From assembly GCA_023630585.1 (NCBI GenBank), contig CM042543.1:14237760-14301759 (forward strand): a stretch of DNA of 64,000 nt, read 5' to 3'. Below, piece by piece: positions 28,701 to 40,981 of the stretch (position 1 is its first letter; each line of letters begins with the position of its first letter). This DNA is from Cranoglanis bouderius. Taxonomy: Eukaryota; Chordata; Actinopteri; Siluriformes; Cranoglanididae. A program made the position numbers and the translations under genes. Below the pieces are notes generated by a model. That model did not search any database and was not told the origin of the DNA. It saw nothing but the letters and a program-made list of their open reading frames with translations.

Positions 28701-31700
28701 AGTGTGTGAACTACAAGGAGGAGAACCTGGCGACTACTCCATTCTACTGCCCACACTGCCTAGTGGCCATGACTCCTGTTCCCACTGGTGCAACTCTTAT
28801 CATTTCCCCCAGTTCCATATGCCATCAGTGGGTCGAAGAAATCAACCGGCACATCCGCTCTGCCTCTCTTCGAGTACTGGCAAGTACTGATTAAATTAGA
28901 AATGATCCTGATAATTCACAAAAGCTTCACACATACTGTATTTTCCTGACATTCATTAGAGCTTTCCATAGACCTAAAATTTTGAATGCTACCCAAACAT
29001 TGCCCTCACAATGTTTCTGTGATCAACTGCTGTTGTTTTCCTGGCTGACCTGTTCCATCTCTGGTTGTTAGTACACCAGTAGTTTCTTTCTTTTTCAGGA
29101 CCCAATGCCCAACGCTTGTGCAGTGGCTCTGACAGATTCTCCTTTTCTCAGCTTAAAAATGGCTTGATTTCTCCCATAGACAGTTCTCTGGTCTTCATGT
29201 TGGTTTGTCCTTTTTAACAATAAATGCAGACTTCACAGGTGAAACCTAGGGCTCAAACTAAGAGTAGACCTTCAGAGCTATTAAATCATGAAACAGTCAG
29301 TTTAACAGGGCACTCCTGGGCAGCAAGAAACACCTATCAGTCACATGTTCCAATATTTTTGATCACTTGAAAAAAAAAAAAAAAATGGGTGGGTTCCAAC
29401 AAAATGGATATGTAGGGGACTGTAATATTATTAACATAATAATTATACTGCATTGCCAAAGAAACATATAAGTAAGAAAATAAAAGTAGGGGGAAATCAA
29501 TTCAAATCCTATAAAAGGGAAAGGACCAAATAGTGTTAAAAGCAATGCTTGGATTTATATTTTTAGCACTGTGGCATTATACTGTACCTTGTACATGTTA
29601 TTGTAAATGATGTAATCAAATGTATCATAGTTTTCATACTACCTTTCAGTAGTATAGTAAAATCAGTTGTGTGTGTGTCTCTCAGGTGTACCAGGGTGTA
29701 AAGAGGCATGGGTTCATTCAGCCTCATATCCTGGCTGAGCAGGATGTGGTCATCACCACCTACGATGTGCTGCGTACTGAGCTGAACTATGTGGATCTCC
29801 CGCATAGTAACAGCAAAGATGGCCGACGCTTTCGTAACCAGAAGCGCTACATGGCTGTGCCAAGCCCCCTGGTGGCTGTGGAGTGGTGGCGTGTGTGTCT
29901 GGATGAAGCTCAGATGGTGGAGTGCACGACAGCCAAGGTGACTGAACTATGTATAGGCCACTACTATTATAACAGCAGTGGTAGAGCAGCTGGTGGAGAT
30001 ATGGTTAAAAAAAGTGGTTTTATATAAAAAGGAGAGTATGACCCAAAACTTATGTATGCTTCCTTTTGTCTTTAGGCTGCAGAGATGGCTCTGCGACTCA
30101 CATCCATTAATCGCTGGTGTGTAAGCGGAACTCCAGTACAAAGAGGCCTAGAAGGTAAGTTGAGACTCAGATTGTCAGTTAATGTAATGGAATTGAGCTC
30201 AACAATGTCTGTTACAGTAACTGACATGGAAATGCTCTGCAGATTTGTATGGACTTGTTTTGTTTCTGGGAGTCGACCCATACTGGGTGAAGTACTGGTG
30301 GGATCAGCTGCTATATAGACCATATTGCCGTGGAAACACTGGGCCACTCTACAGTGTTATTGGCCAGTTGCTGTGGCGATCTGCCAAAAAAGATGTCATC
30401 GACCAGGTTAGTTCTTTATACTGTGTATAATGTTTTCACATACTGTAAGGTATGGTCGAATCCTATCACTGTCAGCCACTGCTGAGACCTTAACCACGGC
30501 CGTTAGCCATCAGCTGCTTGGATGAATGGAAATGTTTTTTAATGTAAATAGTAAAATTTCCATTAGACTGTAATAATCTCTGTCTCTGTAATCATAAAGT
30601 ACGTCCTGTGCTGATCACAAGATTTCCATTCACATTATGCCCATACATACATCTTTTCAATGCGGTTAGTACTGTGTGGCTTTACAGTTTGCTGTTGTAG
30701 AAGACTATCTGGTGTCCCTCAGACCATGGTGGGTTCCCTTTTGAGTCTCGTTCCTCTCAAGGTTTCTTCCTCATATTCTCTCAGGGGGTTTTTCTTTGCC
30801 ACTGTCACATGTCTTGCTCCTTAGGGATCTGCAGTAAATCTACATCTGGATTTCTGTAAAGCTACTTTGTGACAATGCCTCTTGTTAAAAATGCTATACA
30901 AGTAAAATTTTAATTAATTCAAATATTGGTTTGCAACTGTTGAATTCCAGAAGATGTGTGGATGATAAATAATTAAATATTCTGCATGTTGGTATTATTT
31001 CCAGATCCAAATTCCTCCTCAGACAGAAGAGATCCACTGGCTTAACTTCTCTCCCGTGGAAGGCCACTTTTACCATCGCCAGCATGAGGTGTGCTCCCAG
31101 GATGCTCTGCTTAAGTTGAGGAAGATCTCAGATTGGTCGCTGAAGTTGGGAAGCCTGGATCGTCGCACGGTCAACACCATCCTGTACCCACTGTTGCGCC
31201 TGCGCCAGGCTTGCTGCCACCCTCAGGCTGTCAGGGGAGAGTTTTTGCCCTTCCAGAAAAGGTGAGGAACATTCTGATTGGCAGCACAACATATTCAGTC
31301 TGGATTAATTACTTTTTGCCCTCAAACACCCCTAAAGACTATACAAATGGTTTTCCGGTTCTGGTTGCTTTAAAGGCTAATATCTATTGTTTTTTTAAAT
31401 CCTGTTCAGTACAATGACTATGGAAGAACTGCTGAAGTCCCTGCAGAAGAAGTGTCGTGTTGAGTGTGAGGAGGCTCACAGGCAGCTGGTGTGTGCTCTC
31501 AATGGTTTGGCAGGAATCCACATTATCAGAGGTACCATGTGCTAAAACACCATCCTAATTTACTCTGTTCATATGGGCCTGTTTAAAAACATTCCTGTCC
31601 TCTGTGTTCTCACATCTCTGGTAGGTGAGTTTGTCGAGGCAGCAGAGATGTACAGAGAAGTGCTTAGGTCATCAGAAGAACACAAAGATCGGCTTAAAAC

Positions 31701-34700
31701 AGACTCCCTGCAGGTATAACCCTGGTCTCTATCTCTGTTCAGGTATAGCCCTGCTCTATATATAGCGAGGGAAAATATCCATGTTTCCCCCATGTATGAA
31801 TCTTCTTAATGCTGTTTCTATATTCAAAATATAGAGGCTTCATGCTACACACAATTTGATGGAGCTACTAAATGCCAAACATCCTGGCATACCACCTACT
31901 CTTCGAGATGATCGTCTGAAGGAGGAGGTTAGAAAGCAGATCTAAGAAATTTTTAAAATTTTTTTTATTTATTTATTTATTTTTTTTTAAACAAACTATA
32001 AACCAAGTAGATTTAACCCATGTGACTGACTGAAATTTTCTGTGTGTGTTCTCTAACTAGGCAGAGCAGTTGAAACAACACTACATGACTAAGGTCAGCT
32101 CTGAAGTGTCTGAAGCTCAGCAGAACCTCCTGCCTGTACTTCAGAACATCAGAGACCTCAAACGCAAGGTAGGATGTTTGAGAATTTGATCTGTTGATCT
32201 GCATAAGGAAACAAGCATAAGCAGGTTTCTGATTCAGCTCTATTTTAGGTTAACCTGCGCTCCCCCTGGTGGTTGGACGTCATTCAGCAGGCCATTCAGT
32301 ACTCAATGGATGATGACTTGGTTGGCCGCATCCAAAACGAGCTTACCTGCAGCTACAAACAGGAAGCCAATAAACTCTCAATGGCTGACAAGTAATTCAG
32401 AAGAAGTTCTTAAAGAATTCTACCTAATGTCATGTCAGTTTGAGCTTTTTCTGTTTGTTTATTTTGCTATGTTCATCCTGAGCAACTTGCTTCTCAGGTT
32501 CCGGGATGCCCGAGGTCTCCAGTTTTTACTCAGCACTCAGATGGATGAACTGATGAAATCCCAGAAAACTGTTCAGGACGCTGTAAAAGAGTTAGAAGCT
32601 CCTCCAGCACAGGAAGTCATCGAGGAGGCGACAGCTTGTCACCTGAGGCCTGTGCGCCTTCCACTCAACAAGTAAGATCATTTTAGTTGGCTTGGAATGA
32701 TTTCACTTATTCACTTAATCAGTGAGTGTTTGATAATCGTCTTTACATATTGTTTAACCCTAGTGCAGTGTATTATTTCTATATGTTAAAAATGGTATAT
32801 TTAAGTCTTGTTTTGTTTCTGTTTTATTTTATAGCTGTGTATTTTGCAAATCTGATGAACTCTTCACAGATTATGAGTCAAAGTTGTTTTCTCACACGTA
32901 AGTAATAAAAAAAAAAAAAAACAAAACACACATTTGAATTAGTCAAATAAACCATAACATACAAGACCTCTTAGTGTCTCTTTAAGACATTAAGAATTAA
33001 CCTTAATATTTATGATGTATCACAGAGTTAAAGGTCAGACAGCCATCTTTGAGGATATGATTGAGGATGAGGAGGGGCTGATGGACGACAGGCTTCCCAC
33101 AACTAGCCGTGGTCTGCGGGCAGCCAGTGAGACAGAACGCACCCTGAAAGCTATCTTGTCCTTTGCCAAGATTCGCCGCATGGACTCTGAACTTATAGAG
33201 GAGGGCAATACTTTTATGGAGCTCTTTGAGTTCTGGAAAAAGGAGTACAAGGTTTGAAATCATGTACTGAACAAATATAATGAGCATTTAAGTATGGATA
33301 TTGTCTAAAGCAGTGGCTGACTGGGAAGTAAGCTGAAATGTATACTGAGATGAGGGTGATAACAGTGATGAAAGAAGCAATGAGTACACCATTTTTCACG
33401 ACAGATTGGAGTTTAATGAGAAGAGGGTCAAGCACAGATCCTTGAGGTACACCAGTCATTGCTTAATAATGATTGTACTTCTTAATTTGAAGTGTGTAGG
33501 AATGTACCCAAGAATGTAGAACTAGTTTGATTTACTATAGCCCTTATAAGAATTTTTGATAGAAACTGGGGGGAAAGGAGACCAATTTGTTGTTCTCTAT
33601 GTTCAGAGATCAGTGTGGTAGAAATGGCCTGCAGGAGATGTGAGGGGATGGGGTTTTGTGGACAGGTGGTGGGCCGGCTGGTGAGGAGGAGCTTAGAGTC
33701 ATCAGTGTCAGTGAGGGGTGAGAATAAAGAAAGTGTTGTGCTATGTGTAGGAGGAGGCTTGGTGGGTGTATGTGTGTGAGGAGAGCTGCTAATGATGGAC
33801 ACTTTTTTCAGACAAGGTGGCAAAGACTTTGGCAGCCAGAGATGTACAGTAGGTGGTGGAGGAAGGGTGAAGAGGATATTGAAAGTAGAGAAGAATTTGT
33901 AGCGCTGTCATTTTTGTTTCCATTTGTTTCCATAGCGGGTTTAAGTACTACTAAATGTTTTTTGCTTATTAAGAGAAAGAACAAAAGGGTAAATTAGCTG
34001 CAGCCTCCAACTATGTAGTACTAAGGTCTTTTTGTGCTCTGTGCTCTTAATGTGCCCTGTGTAAATGTTAAAATATTTTGACAAAACAAAAAAAGGGGGA
34101 AAATATTTTATTTTTGCATTTCAGCACGCTCACTTTAAATTAAAGACTGAAGTTGTTGGTTTTTTTCCATCGATAACCTCTGTCTGACTGCTCATTGATC
34201 ATTAACCTTTTCTGAGATTAATACCTGTTCATTTGTAACTCATTATGACCACCAACTTCACATCATGATCACATGTGATGTGGCTCCTCAGGTGTTGCAT
34301 GAGTACTGGATGACGTTGAGGGACCGAGTGTCAGCCATAGATGAGCTGGGTATGGCTACAGAAAGACTGCGTGTGCGTCTTCCTGATGAGCCCAAGCCTA
34401 AAGTGCTGCACATCATAGAGCCACATGAGGTGGGTAGAATTGAGCCTCTACTGCATCACAGCTGAATTATATATTGTACCCCTGTGCTAAATGCATGTGT
34501 TTGTTTATTGGTTTTATTTGGGTTCAGGTGGAGCAGAACAGAGTGAAACTGTTGAATGACCGGGCTGTGGCTAAATCACAGCTACAGAAAAAGCTTGGAC
34601 AGTTTCTCTATCTTACCAATTTGGAGAAGGTAACAAATAAAGATGTGTTATATGTTCTAGTTTTTTGAGACTTCTCAAATTTCTCTATTGTTCAACTGAA

Positions 34701-37700
34701 TACACGTATTGGCTTACAACAGTCTATAAGTGCATTTCTTTTCTGGTGACTTTATGAATTTCAGTGTAATATTTGAATAAAGTTTATGCTGATATTTCCA
34801 CTCAACAATTGTTTCAGTCACAGGATAAAGCAACAGGAGGTCTGAATCCAGAGCCATGTCCTATCTGTGCTCGCTCTCTGGGTCAGGAGGTAAGATGAAA
34901 TGATGCACAACTGATAAATATGGTCTAATCATATACAGTATCTCACAAAAGTGAGTACACCCCTTACATTTTTGTAAATATTTTATTATATCTTTTCATG
35001 GGACAACACTGATGAAATGACACTTTGCTACAATGTAAAGTAGTGAGTGTACAGCATGTATAACAGTGTAAATTTGCTGTCCCCTCAAAATAACTCACCA
35101 CACAGCCATTAATGTCTAAACTGCTGGCAACAAAAGTGAGTACACCCCTAAGTGAAAATATCCAAATTGGGCCCAATTAGCCATTTTCCGTCCCCGGTGT
35201 TATGTGACTCGTTAGTGTTACAAGGTCTCAGGTGTGAATGGGGAGCAGGTGTGTTAAGTTTGGTGTTATCGCTCTCATACGCCATCATACTGGTCACTGG
35301 AAGTTCAACATGGCACCTCATGGCAAAGAACTCTCTGAGAATCTGAAAAAAAGAATTGTTGCTCTACATAAAGATGGCCTAGGCTATAAGAAGATTGCCA
35401 ACACCCTGAAACTGAGCTGCAGCACGGTGACCAAGACCATACAGCGGTTTAACAGGACAGGTTCCACTCAGAACAGGCCTTGCCATGGTCGACCAAAGAA
35501 GTTGAGTGCACGTGCTCAGCATCATATCCAGAGGTTGGCTTTGCAGAATAGACATATGAGTGCTGCCAGCATTGCTGCAGAGGTTGAAGGGGTGGGGGGT
35601 CAGCCTGTCAGTGCTCAGACCATACGCCGCACACTGCATCAAATTGGTCTGCATGCCTGTCGTCCCAGAAGGAAGCCTCTTCTAAAGATGATGCACTAGA
35701 AAGCCCGCAAACAGTTTGCTGAAGACAAGCAGACTAAGGACATGGATTACTGGAACCATGTCCTGTGGTCTGATGAGACCAAGATAAACTTATTTGGTTC
35801 CGATGGTGTCAAGCGTGTGTGGCGGCAGCCAGGTGAGGAGTACAAAGACAAGTGTGTCTTGCCTACAGTCAAGCATGGCTGCATGAGTGCTGCCGGCACT
35901 GGGGAGCTAACGCCGACATGTACTGTGACATACTGAAGCAGAGCATGATCCCCTCCCTTCGGAAACTGGGCCGCAGAGCAGTATTCCAACATGATAACGA
36001 CCCCAAACACACCTCCAAGACGACCACTGCCTTGCTAAAGAAGCTGAGGATAAAGGTGATGGACTGGCCAAGCATGTCTCCAGACCTAAACCCTATTGAG
36101 CATCTGTGGGGCATCCTCAAATGGAAGGTGGAGGAGCGCAAGGTCTCTAACATCCACCAGCTCTGTGATGTCATCATGGAGGAGTGGAAGAGGACTCCAG
36201 TGGCAACCTGTGAAGCTCTGGTGAACTCCATGCCCAACAGGGTTAAGGCAGTGCTGGAAAATAATGGTGGCCACACAAAATATTGACACTGTGGCCCCAA
36301 TTTGGACATTTTCACTTAGGGGTGTACTCACTTTTGTTGCCAGTGGTTTAGACATTAATGGCTGTGTGTTGAGTTATTTTGAGAGGACAGCAAATTTACA
36401 CTCTTATACAAGCTGTACACTCACTACTTTACATTGTAGCAGAGTGTCATTTCGTCAGTGTTGTCCCATGAAAAGATACAATAAAATATTTACAAAAATG
36501 TGAGGGGTGTACTCACTTTTTTGAGATACTGTGTATATATATCACTATGTTACACTTTGCAATATGAGTGCATTTGAAAAGCAGTCACACCTTTGCCTGT
36601 GCTTGTGTGTTTAACTGTGTGTTTGTGTTTGACAGTGGGCCGTGCTAACATGTGGACACTGTTTCTGTAATGAGTGCATTTCCATCATTGTGGAGCAGTA
36701 CAGTGTTGGCAATCGAAAGAAAGCTATAAAGTGTGCTATCTGCAGGCAAACCACTTCCCATGCCGAAATTTCCTATGTCTTCACCACCCAGGCTGCAGAC
36801 CAGGACCAGGAAATTCCTGTCAAAGTCAGTACACTTCAGTCTTCCTACCCTGAAAACACTACGAAATCTGTGATTACTTAAGAGTCCAACTGCTTTGTTG
36901 TCTTTTTTGAATTTGTTTTGTGTGCAACATAACAAAATCCCCTGTTGGAATTTATTTATACTGTAGGGAAGCCACTCCACAAAAGTAGAAGCTGTGGTCC
37001 GAGCCCTTAAGAAAATCCAGATGACTGACCCAGGAGCTAAATCTCTTGTATTCTCTACGGTAACCATTGTTTGAGATGTTTTTAGGGTGACCTTATCAGA
37101 AAATACACATTTTTAACAGTGGTATTTGATCTGACTCTGCCCTTTATCTTTTTCAGTGGCAGGGAGTACTAGATATCATTGCAAAAGCACTCTTTGATAA
37201 CAACATGGAGTTCTCACAGATCAACGGGATTCATAAATTTCAGGTGTGTAAAATGCCAGTACTACCATTCAGAATGAAATCATGTAAGTAATTATTGATT
37301 CTTTTGTTGCCAGTTATCATGGCTGTGACCATGTCTGCACATTATTTATGTACCTGTGCACAAACATCTAAGAGCTCAAACTCACAATAACAGCTTGCCA
37401 CTTGATAGTACGTTTTTGATTTCTTTTTAGGAGAACTTGAGTTCTTTCAAGTATGAGGAGAATATCAACATCCTGCTGTTGCCGTTGCACACAGGGTCAA
37501 ACGGCCTGAACATCATCGAGGCTACCCACGTGCTGCTTGTGGAGCCCATTCTCAACCCAGCACATGAGCTGCAGGCCATTGGAAGAGTGCACCGCATCGG
37601 CCAAACCAAGTGAGCTTACATGTGTAGGACCAAATAGCTGATTGCTGTTGTTGTTTTCTTTCACTGAAAAGGAATAAGAGCAGTGCAGGCAGCTGAGATT

Positions 37701-38629
37701 AAAGAATAGCTCTCAGCGCTGTTAACAATATTAAAAAGGCACACTGCAATTTGTTTGTAGTTGTTGCAGTTTTGTTATCACATCTCTACACAGAAACATT
37801 TACATACACATCTGTGGTACATTCTCATACTCGTACCCTCCAAATGCCCTCTTTCAGTTGCACAAGAATGTTCTCTTATACAATGTCTATTAGGTACACA
37901 AACAGTGTGGACAGTTAACAAACACTAAAGCTCTCAGTTTTATATTCCATAAACAGTATACATATAGATGTATTTTATGCCGTATGCTACATCTATGCTA
38001 TGTCTTTTAAAAGCGCTATATAAATAAAATGAAACTGAATTAAATTGAAGTCTCACCTCTGGTGAAAATGAAGGTTACAGATCATTGAAAAGAAACACAA
38101 GTAAAAGCTTTGGGGCATCTGAGTTGAACTCCAACAAATGAGTGGCTTAAAGGGTATGGAAAAGTCACAGATTTGGAGAAAATAAGAAACTATGCCATAG
38201 GGCATCATAACAAAATAACAAACCACAAAGATCCTTCACATGGCACCAACTGACCTCAGATGTCATCAGTGACAAGCCATTCATTTCTTATTCGTTGCTT
38301 TTTGTTCCCTAGATCCACTTTTGTGCACCGGTTCCTGATTAAGTCCACTATTGAGGAGCGCATGCAGGCCATGCTGAAAACAGCAGAGAAAAGGTGAGCA
38401 TATGCAAAAGGAAGAGTGTTCATTAGTTTTCCTATTACATTGGGTTATTTTGGTGTATATTATAATAATGGTAATTTTTTGCCTGTAATAATAGTGTCTA
38501 ATAATTCTTTGGCGTTTCTTGTGTATTTCCAGTCACAGTGCCACAGCTATGAAGCACTCGGAGGCATCTGTGTTCACAGTGGCTGACCTAGCTGAGCTTT
38601 TCACTGAGGACAGTGACACACTGGAATGA
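22705..38629 (+). CDS. shprh: E3 ubiquitin ligase SHPRH (SNF2, histone linker, PHD and RING helicase), complete in 29 coding exons
   Basis: Polyubiquitinates PCNA in DNA-damage tolerance (family knowledge; RAD5/HLTF-like). Exons: 22705-23256, 23477-23606, 23702-23920, 25158-25236, 25361-25511, 25865-25961, 27541-27791, 28190-28879, 29686-29937, 30076-30154, 30243-30406, 31005-31261, 31410-31531, 31625-31713, 31835-31927, 32061-32168, 32249-32391, 32498-32671, 32835-32897, 33026-33251, 34292-34429, 34528-34629, 34818-34889, 36636-36824, 36967-37059, 37157-37243, 37431-37609, 38313-38393, 38533-38629. All phases agree: 4977 nt, 1658 aa (human about 1683). Domains: SNF2 ATPase with LADEMGLGKT (about 340-355), an inserted linker-histone H15 domain (about 410-490), PHD finger (about 636-685), DEAQ box (about 795), C3HC4 RING split over two exons (about 1407-1453) and helicase C domain ending in AIGRVHRIGQTK. 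The start MSSRRKRA matches the human N-terminus. The intron after exon 8 has a GC donor. Confidence 0.97.
24539..25098 (+). mobile_element. Non-autonomous TA-flanked transposon G, long copy
   Basis: About 560 bp in a shprh intron. It begins CAGTACTGTGCAAAATTTTAG and ends with the inverted CTAAAACTTTTGCACAGTACTG, with TA on both sides. No transposase is visible. A shorter copy lies in the opposite orientation at 62315-62753. The TA target and terminus style fit a Tc1/mariner derivative. Confidence 0.85.
25547..25745 (+). repeat. tRNA-derived SINE, truncated
   Basis: Starts GACAGTGGCACAGTGGATAG and continues with GTGTGGAGTTTCCGTGCATG and TTCTCCCTGTGTCC. This is the same family as the fuller copy at 56527-56872; similar SINEs (Mermaid-type) have been described in catfish. 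It lies in the shprh intron between exons 5 and 6. Confidence 0.75.
25975..27372 (-). mobile_element. Tc1-like transposon D, degenerate, in a shprh intron
   Basis: About 1.40 kb, bounded by TA (25973-25974, 27373-27374), with terminal inverted repeats of roughly 200 bp starting CAGTGGGGGAAAAAAGTATT. The transposase is on the minus strand from ATG at 27005 (MAKTKSCP) and is frameshifted soon after; later pieces lie at 26872-26609 and 26577-26257. A 44-bp-armed internal palindrome (27048-27144) lies just outside the transposase start. Confidence 0.94.
27048..27144. repeat. Internal palindrome (hairpin) of transposon D
   Basis: Arms 27048-27091 and 27101-27144 around a 9-nt loop. The inner 21 bp of each arm (AAACTGAGATTAGGAGCACT and one more base) are perfectly complementary; the outer part has about three mismatches. 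If copied as part of shprh pre-mRNA it would fold into a pre-miRNA-sized stem. Confidence 0.9.
30690..30910 (+). repeat. Interspersed repeat, copy 2 (family shared with 7640-7880)
   Basis: Reads GGTGGGTTCCCTTTTGAG, CAAGGTTTCTTCCTCAT, CTGTAAAGCTACTTTGTGAC and ends near AAATGCTATACAAGTAAAAT. A terminal fragment of the same family (TTTTAAAAGCGCTATATAAA) lies at about 38006-38050. Both are in shprh introns. Confidence 0.7.
33376..33830 (-). mobile_element. LINE (non-LTR retrotransposon) reverse-transcriptase relic
   Basis: On the minus strand 33823-33482 encodes TSRPTTCPQNPIPSHLLQAI, typical of the segment before the reverse-transcriptase domain in fish L2/CR1-type LINEs. A later piece at about 33459-33420 reads TGVPQGSVLDPLL, matching the GVPQGSVLGPLL motif. 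The catalytic centre between them is deleted. It lies in the shprh intron between exons 20 and 21. Confidence 0.8.
34935..36531 (+). mobile_element. Tc1-like transposon E, fairly well preserved, in a shprh intron
   Basis: About 1.60 kb with inverted termini starting CAGTATCTCACAAAAGTGAG. The left flank is TA; the right flank has changed to TG. The transposase begins at 35310 (MAPHGKELSENLKKRIV) and ends at 36286. It has one nonsense codon after LKMMH (about 35697) and a small deletion after PTVKHG that removes the glycine-rich loop and shifts the frame. WSDETKINLFG, QHDNDPKHTSKT and LNPIEHLWG are intact. It separates the two exons that encode the RING finger. Confidence 0.94.
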
Positions 38630-40981
38630 GACTGGTCAATCACAGCCACACAGTCTGGCCAGTGAGCACCACAACCAGCAAGAAGGAGCAGTTCTAATCA
38701 GTATACAAGCTCTCCACTGCTCCACTCTACTTTGCACTTTGTGCATTTTATATGCTAGTTCCAGTGATGTAATTAATTTATTATCTTAGTGTTATGTTCT
38801 CATCATATTGGTCAAGTTGAAAAGGCTTTTCCCCATGTGAAAATTCTGTCCTAAAACAACCTGCTAGCTTAAAAAAAAAAATTGCAGCCTCAGGATTGTT
38901 GAAACAACACATAATAACATAGAGGTGCTAGCATGATACGGACTGCATTTCACTGTGGGTCAAGGACAAAACAGCAACAAAGGTGCAGAGGTGAGCCTCA
39001 TATGTCAGTGAACAGGTTCCTATGGTAGAGATAAACATTTTGGTATTTAAAACTTAATTAGCATGGCTAGAGTTTTGTAGAACAGACAGAGCAATATGCC
39101 TCTATGTACATATATTGATCAGAGTGGTCTGTTGTAGTATCCTCAATTTCCATGCATTATTCTTGACATCATGTACCACCGCTGAAAATGTAAGTATTTA
39201 TGAAATATAAATAGAGTAGCACTGCCATTGTAGGCATTGCTATGATCCCAGTGTATCTGTTGTAAGGATGTGAAATTTGGGACCAGTGGCATTTTGTTTC
39301 AGTTTTCCAGGCTAACAAGAACCACAAAGATATTTTAGTACATTCATTTTAGGTCAGATTTCTTCTGGTTAACGTGACATCACCGACTTCTTCAAAGAAA
39401 TACTTGCACTATTTGTAGTTTGTACATCCAAAAGGTTCACAGCTTAATGGGGTTTTTTTTCCAGCCAAAGAGGATGAACACTTTTTTTTTTCTGTTAGGT
39501 GTCTACAGTTAAGTAAGGTTAAATGCAATTGTCTATTAGTTGTCTGTATAATCATTAGTGCAATGATGTCACATTCCTCCAGAAGTGTTGCACTAGGTGA
39601 TTTTTGTCGGGGGGGTTGGGGGGTGTCTGGAATGAATGTATGGGGGGGGGGTGTCTGTTGTTTTGTTTTTGTTTTTTTTTAACAAAATGGTCATTTTTCG
39701 ATGAGCTGTATTTCTGTATTTGAGTTGAAAATATATATGATGTTATAAAGATTTAAAATGTAAATGTCTCAAAGAAAGAAACCAGCAGTTTTTACAGCTT
39801 TTGAAGAGTTATTTGATTGAAGTTGTTTCCTGAATGGTCCGTGCTTACATTTTAGTTATTTGCAAGACAAGACATAAAACTTTTAGAAGTTAGAAGGTTC
39901 AAGCTATATTGTGTTTCTTTGCTTTACTTCAGGTTTTTTAATCTAAAATATTTTTAGGTTGTATGATTTATTGATTTTTTCATTTTATTTTTTTTTTAAT
40001 ATATGATCAAGGTTCCTCCTTGAAGAAGCCAGAGCTTTATAGATGGTTCTATGTAACTCTCACATTTTTAATTGTAACCAATGAATATTGAGTGCAGGCT
40101 TATGGTTATAGAAATCACAGATTTATTCTGGATATGTTGATCACATCTCATAAAGCAAAATGCCTGACCGTGTAGATTTAGGGTGTAGATTTTAGTGTTA
40201 GCATTACTAAAAGTAACTCTAAACTGAATGTGGGCGAGATAAACTGCTACCCCTCCCACTTCCCGCTCTCAGTCTTCTGTGTCCAGGATTGTTGCTTTAT
40301 GTAGTGGAATGATGTGATTTAACATGATTCAAGGAGTCTGATGTAGTTTCTAGCAGTGTTTGTTTTACTTTGATAGAATTACAGGCCGTGCCACATTCTG
40401 TCTGTCCATGCGATTTTACGGTCACCAGCTCCTCAGCCAGTGTGGCAGTGAACTGCCCTTGACTCAATGGCAGGACTTCTTTTCATGCAAAAGAGTGGGA
40501 TTCCTGAAACAGTAAAACTTTAGCCATGTCCTTTAAAAACCTTGCAGACAAAAGCATGAGACAAAACAGGATACCACCCAGCAACTGTTCGTTCTCTTTA
40601 TATGATGAACAGACTCCTTATTGGCCAGTGGTTTGGGTCCTGGTTGTAAGGTGTCTGCTAAGTGGTCTGTCAGTAGTATTTTCAGTCTTATGACCCTAAA
40701 TCTACACGGTCTGTGTTACCTTGGACTCCCCTCAGCATGCCCTATTCATGTGTGGAATCTCATTGTTGGTGTCGACATCAATTCACGCTGATGTTTTTAA
40801 GGCCAGAGGGAGGCTCCTACTTCATTAGAGCTGTTTCTCGAGGGCTGGGTTTAGTGCAAGCGCAACATCTGCAACTGGCAACCAGTTTAGGGTGAATAGA
40901 TGAGACGATTCACAAATTTGGGGAAAACGGATTTGGTGTAAAGGTTTACCTGTAAAGGCAAATTGAGTAAATTCTTTAAAA
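38630..40981 (+). other. shprh 3' UTR and spacer before the ZP gene
   Basis: No further coding exon recognised. The start is presumably shprh 3' UTR; I found no clean AATAAA in it. G-rich runs occur at 39609-39651. T-rich stretches occur near 39665-39680 and 39985-40000. Confidence 0.5.

Noticed and set aside
33743..33997. 84-codon plus-strand frame in a shprh intron
   Set aside because: Antisense to the LINE relic; not part of the SHPRH protein.
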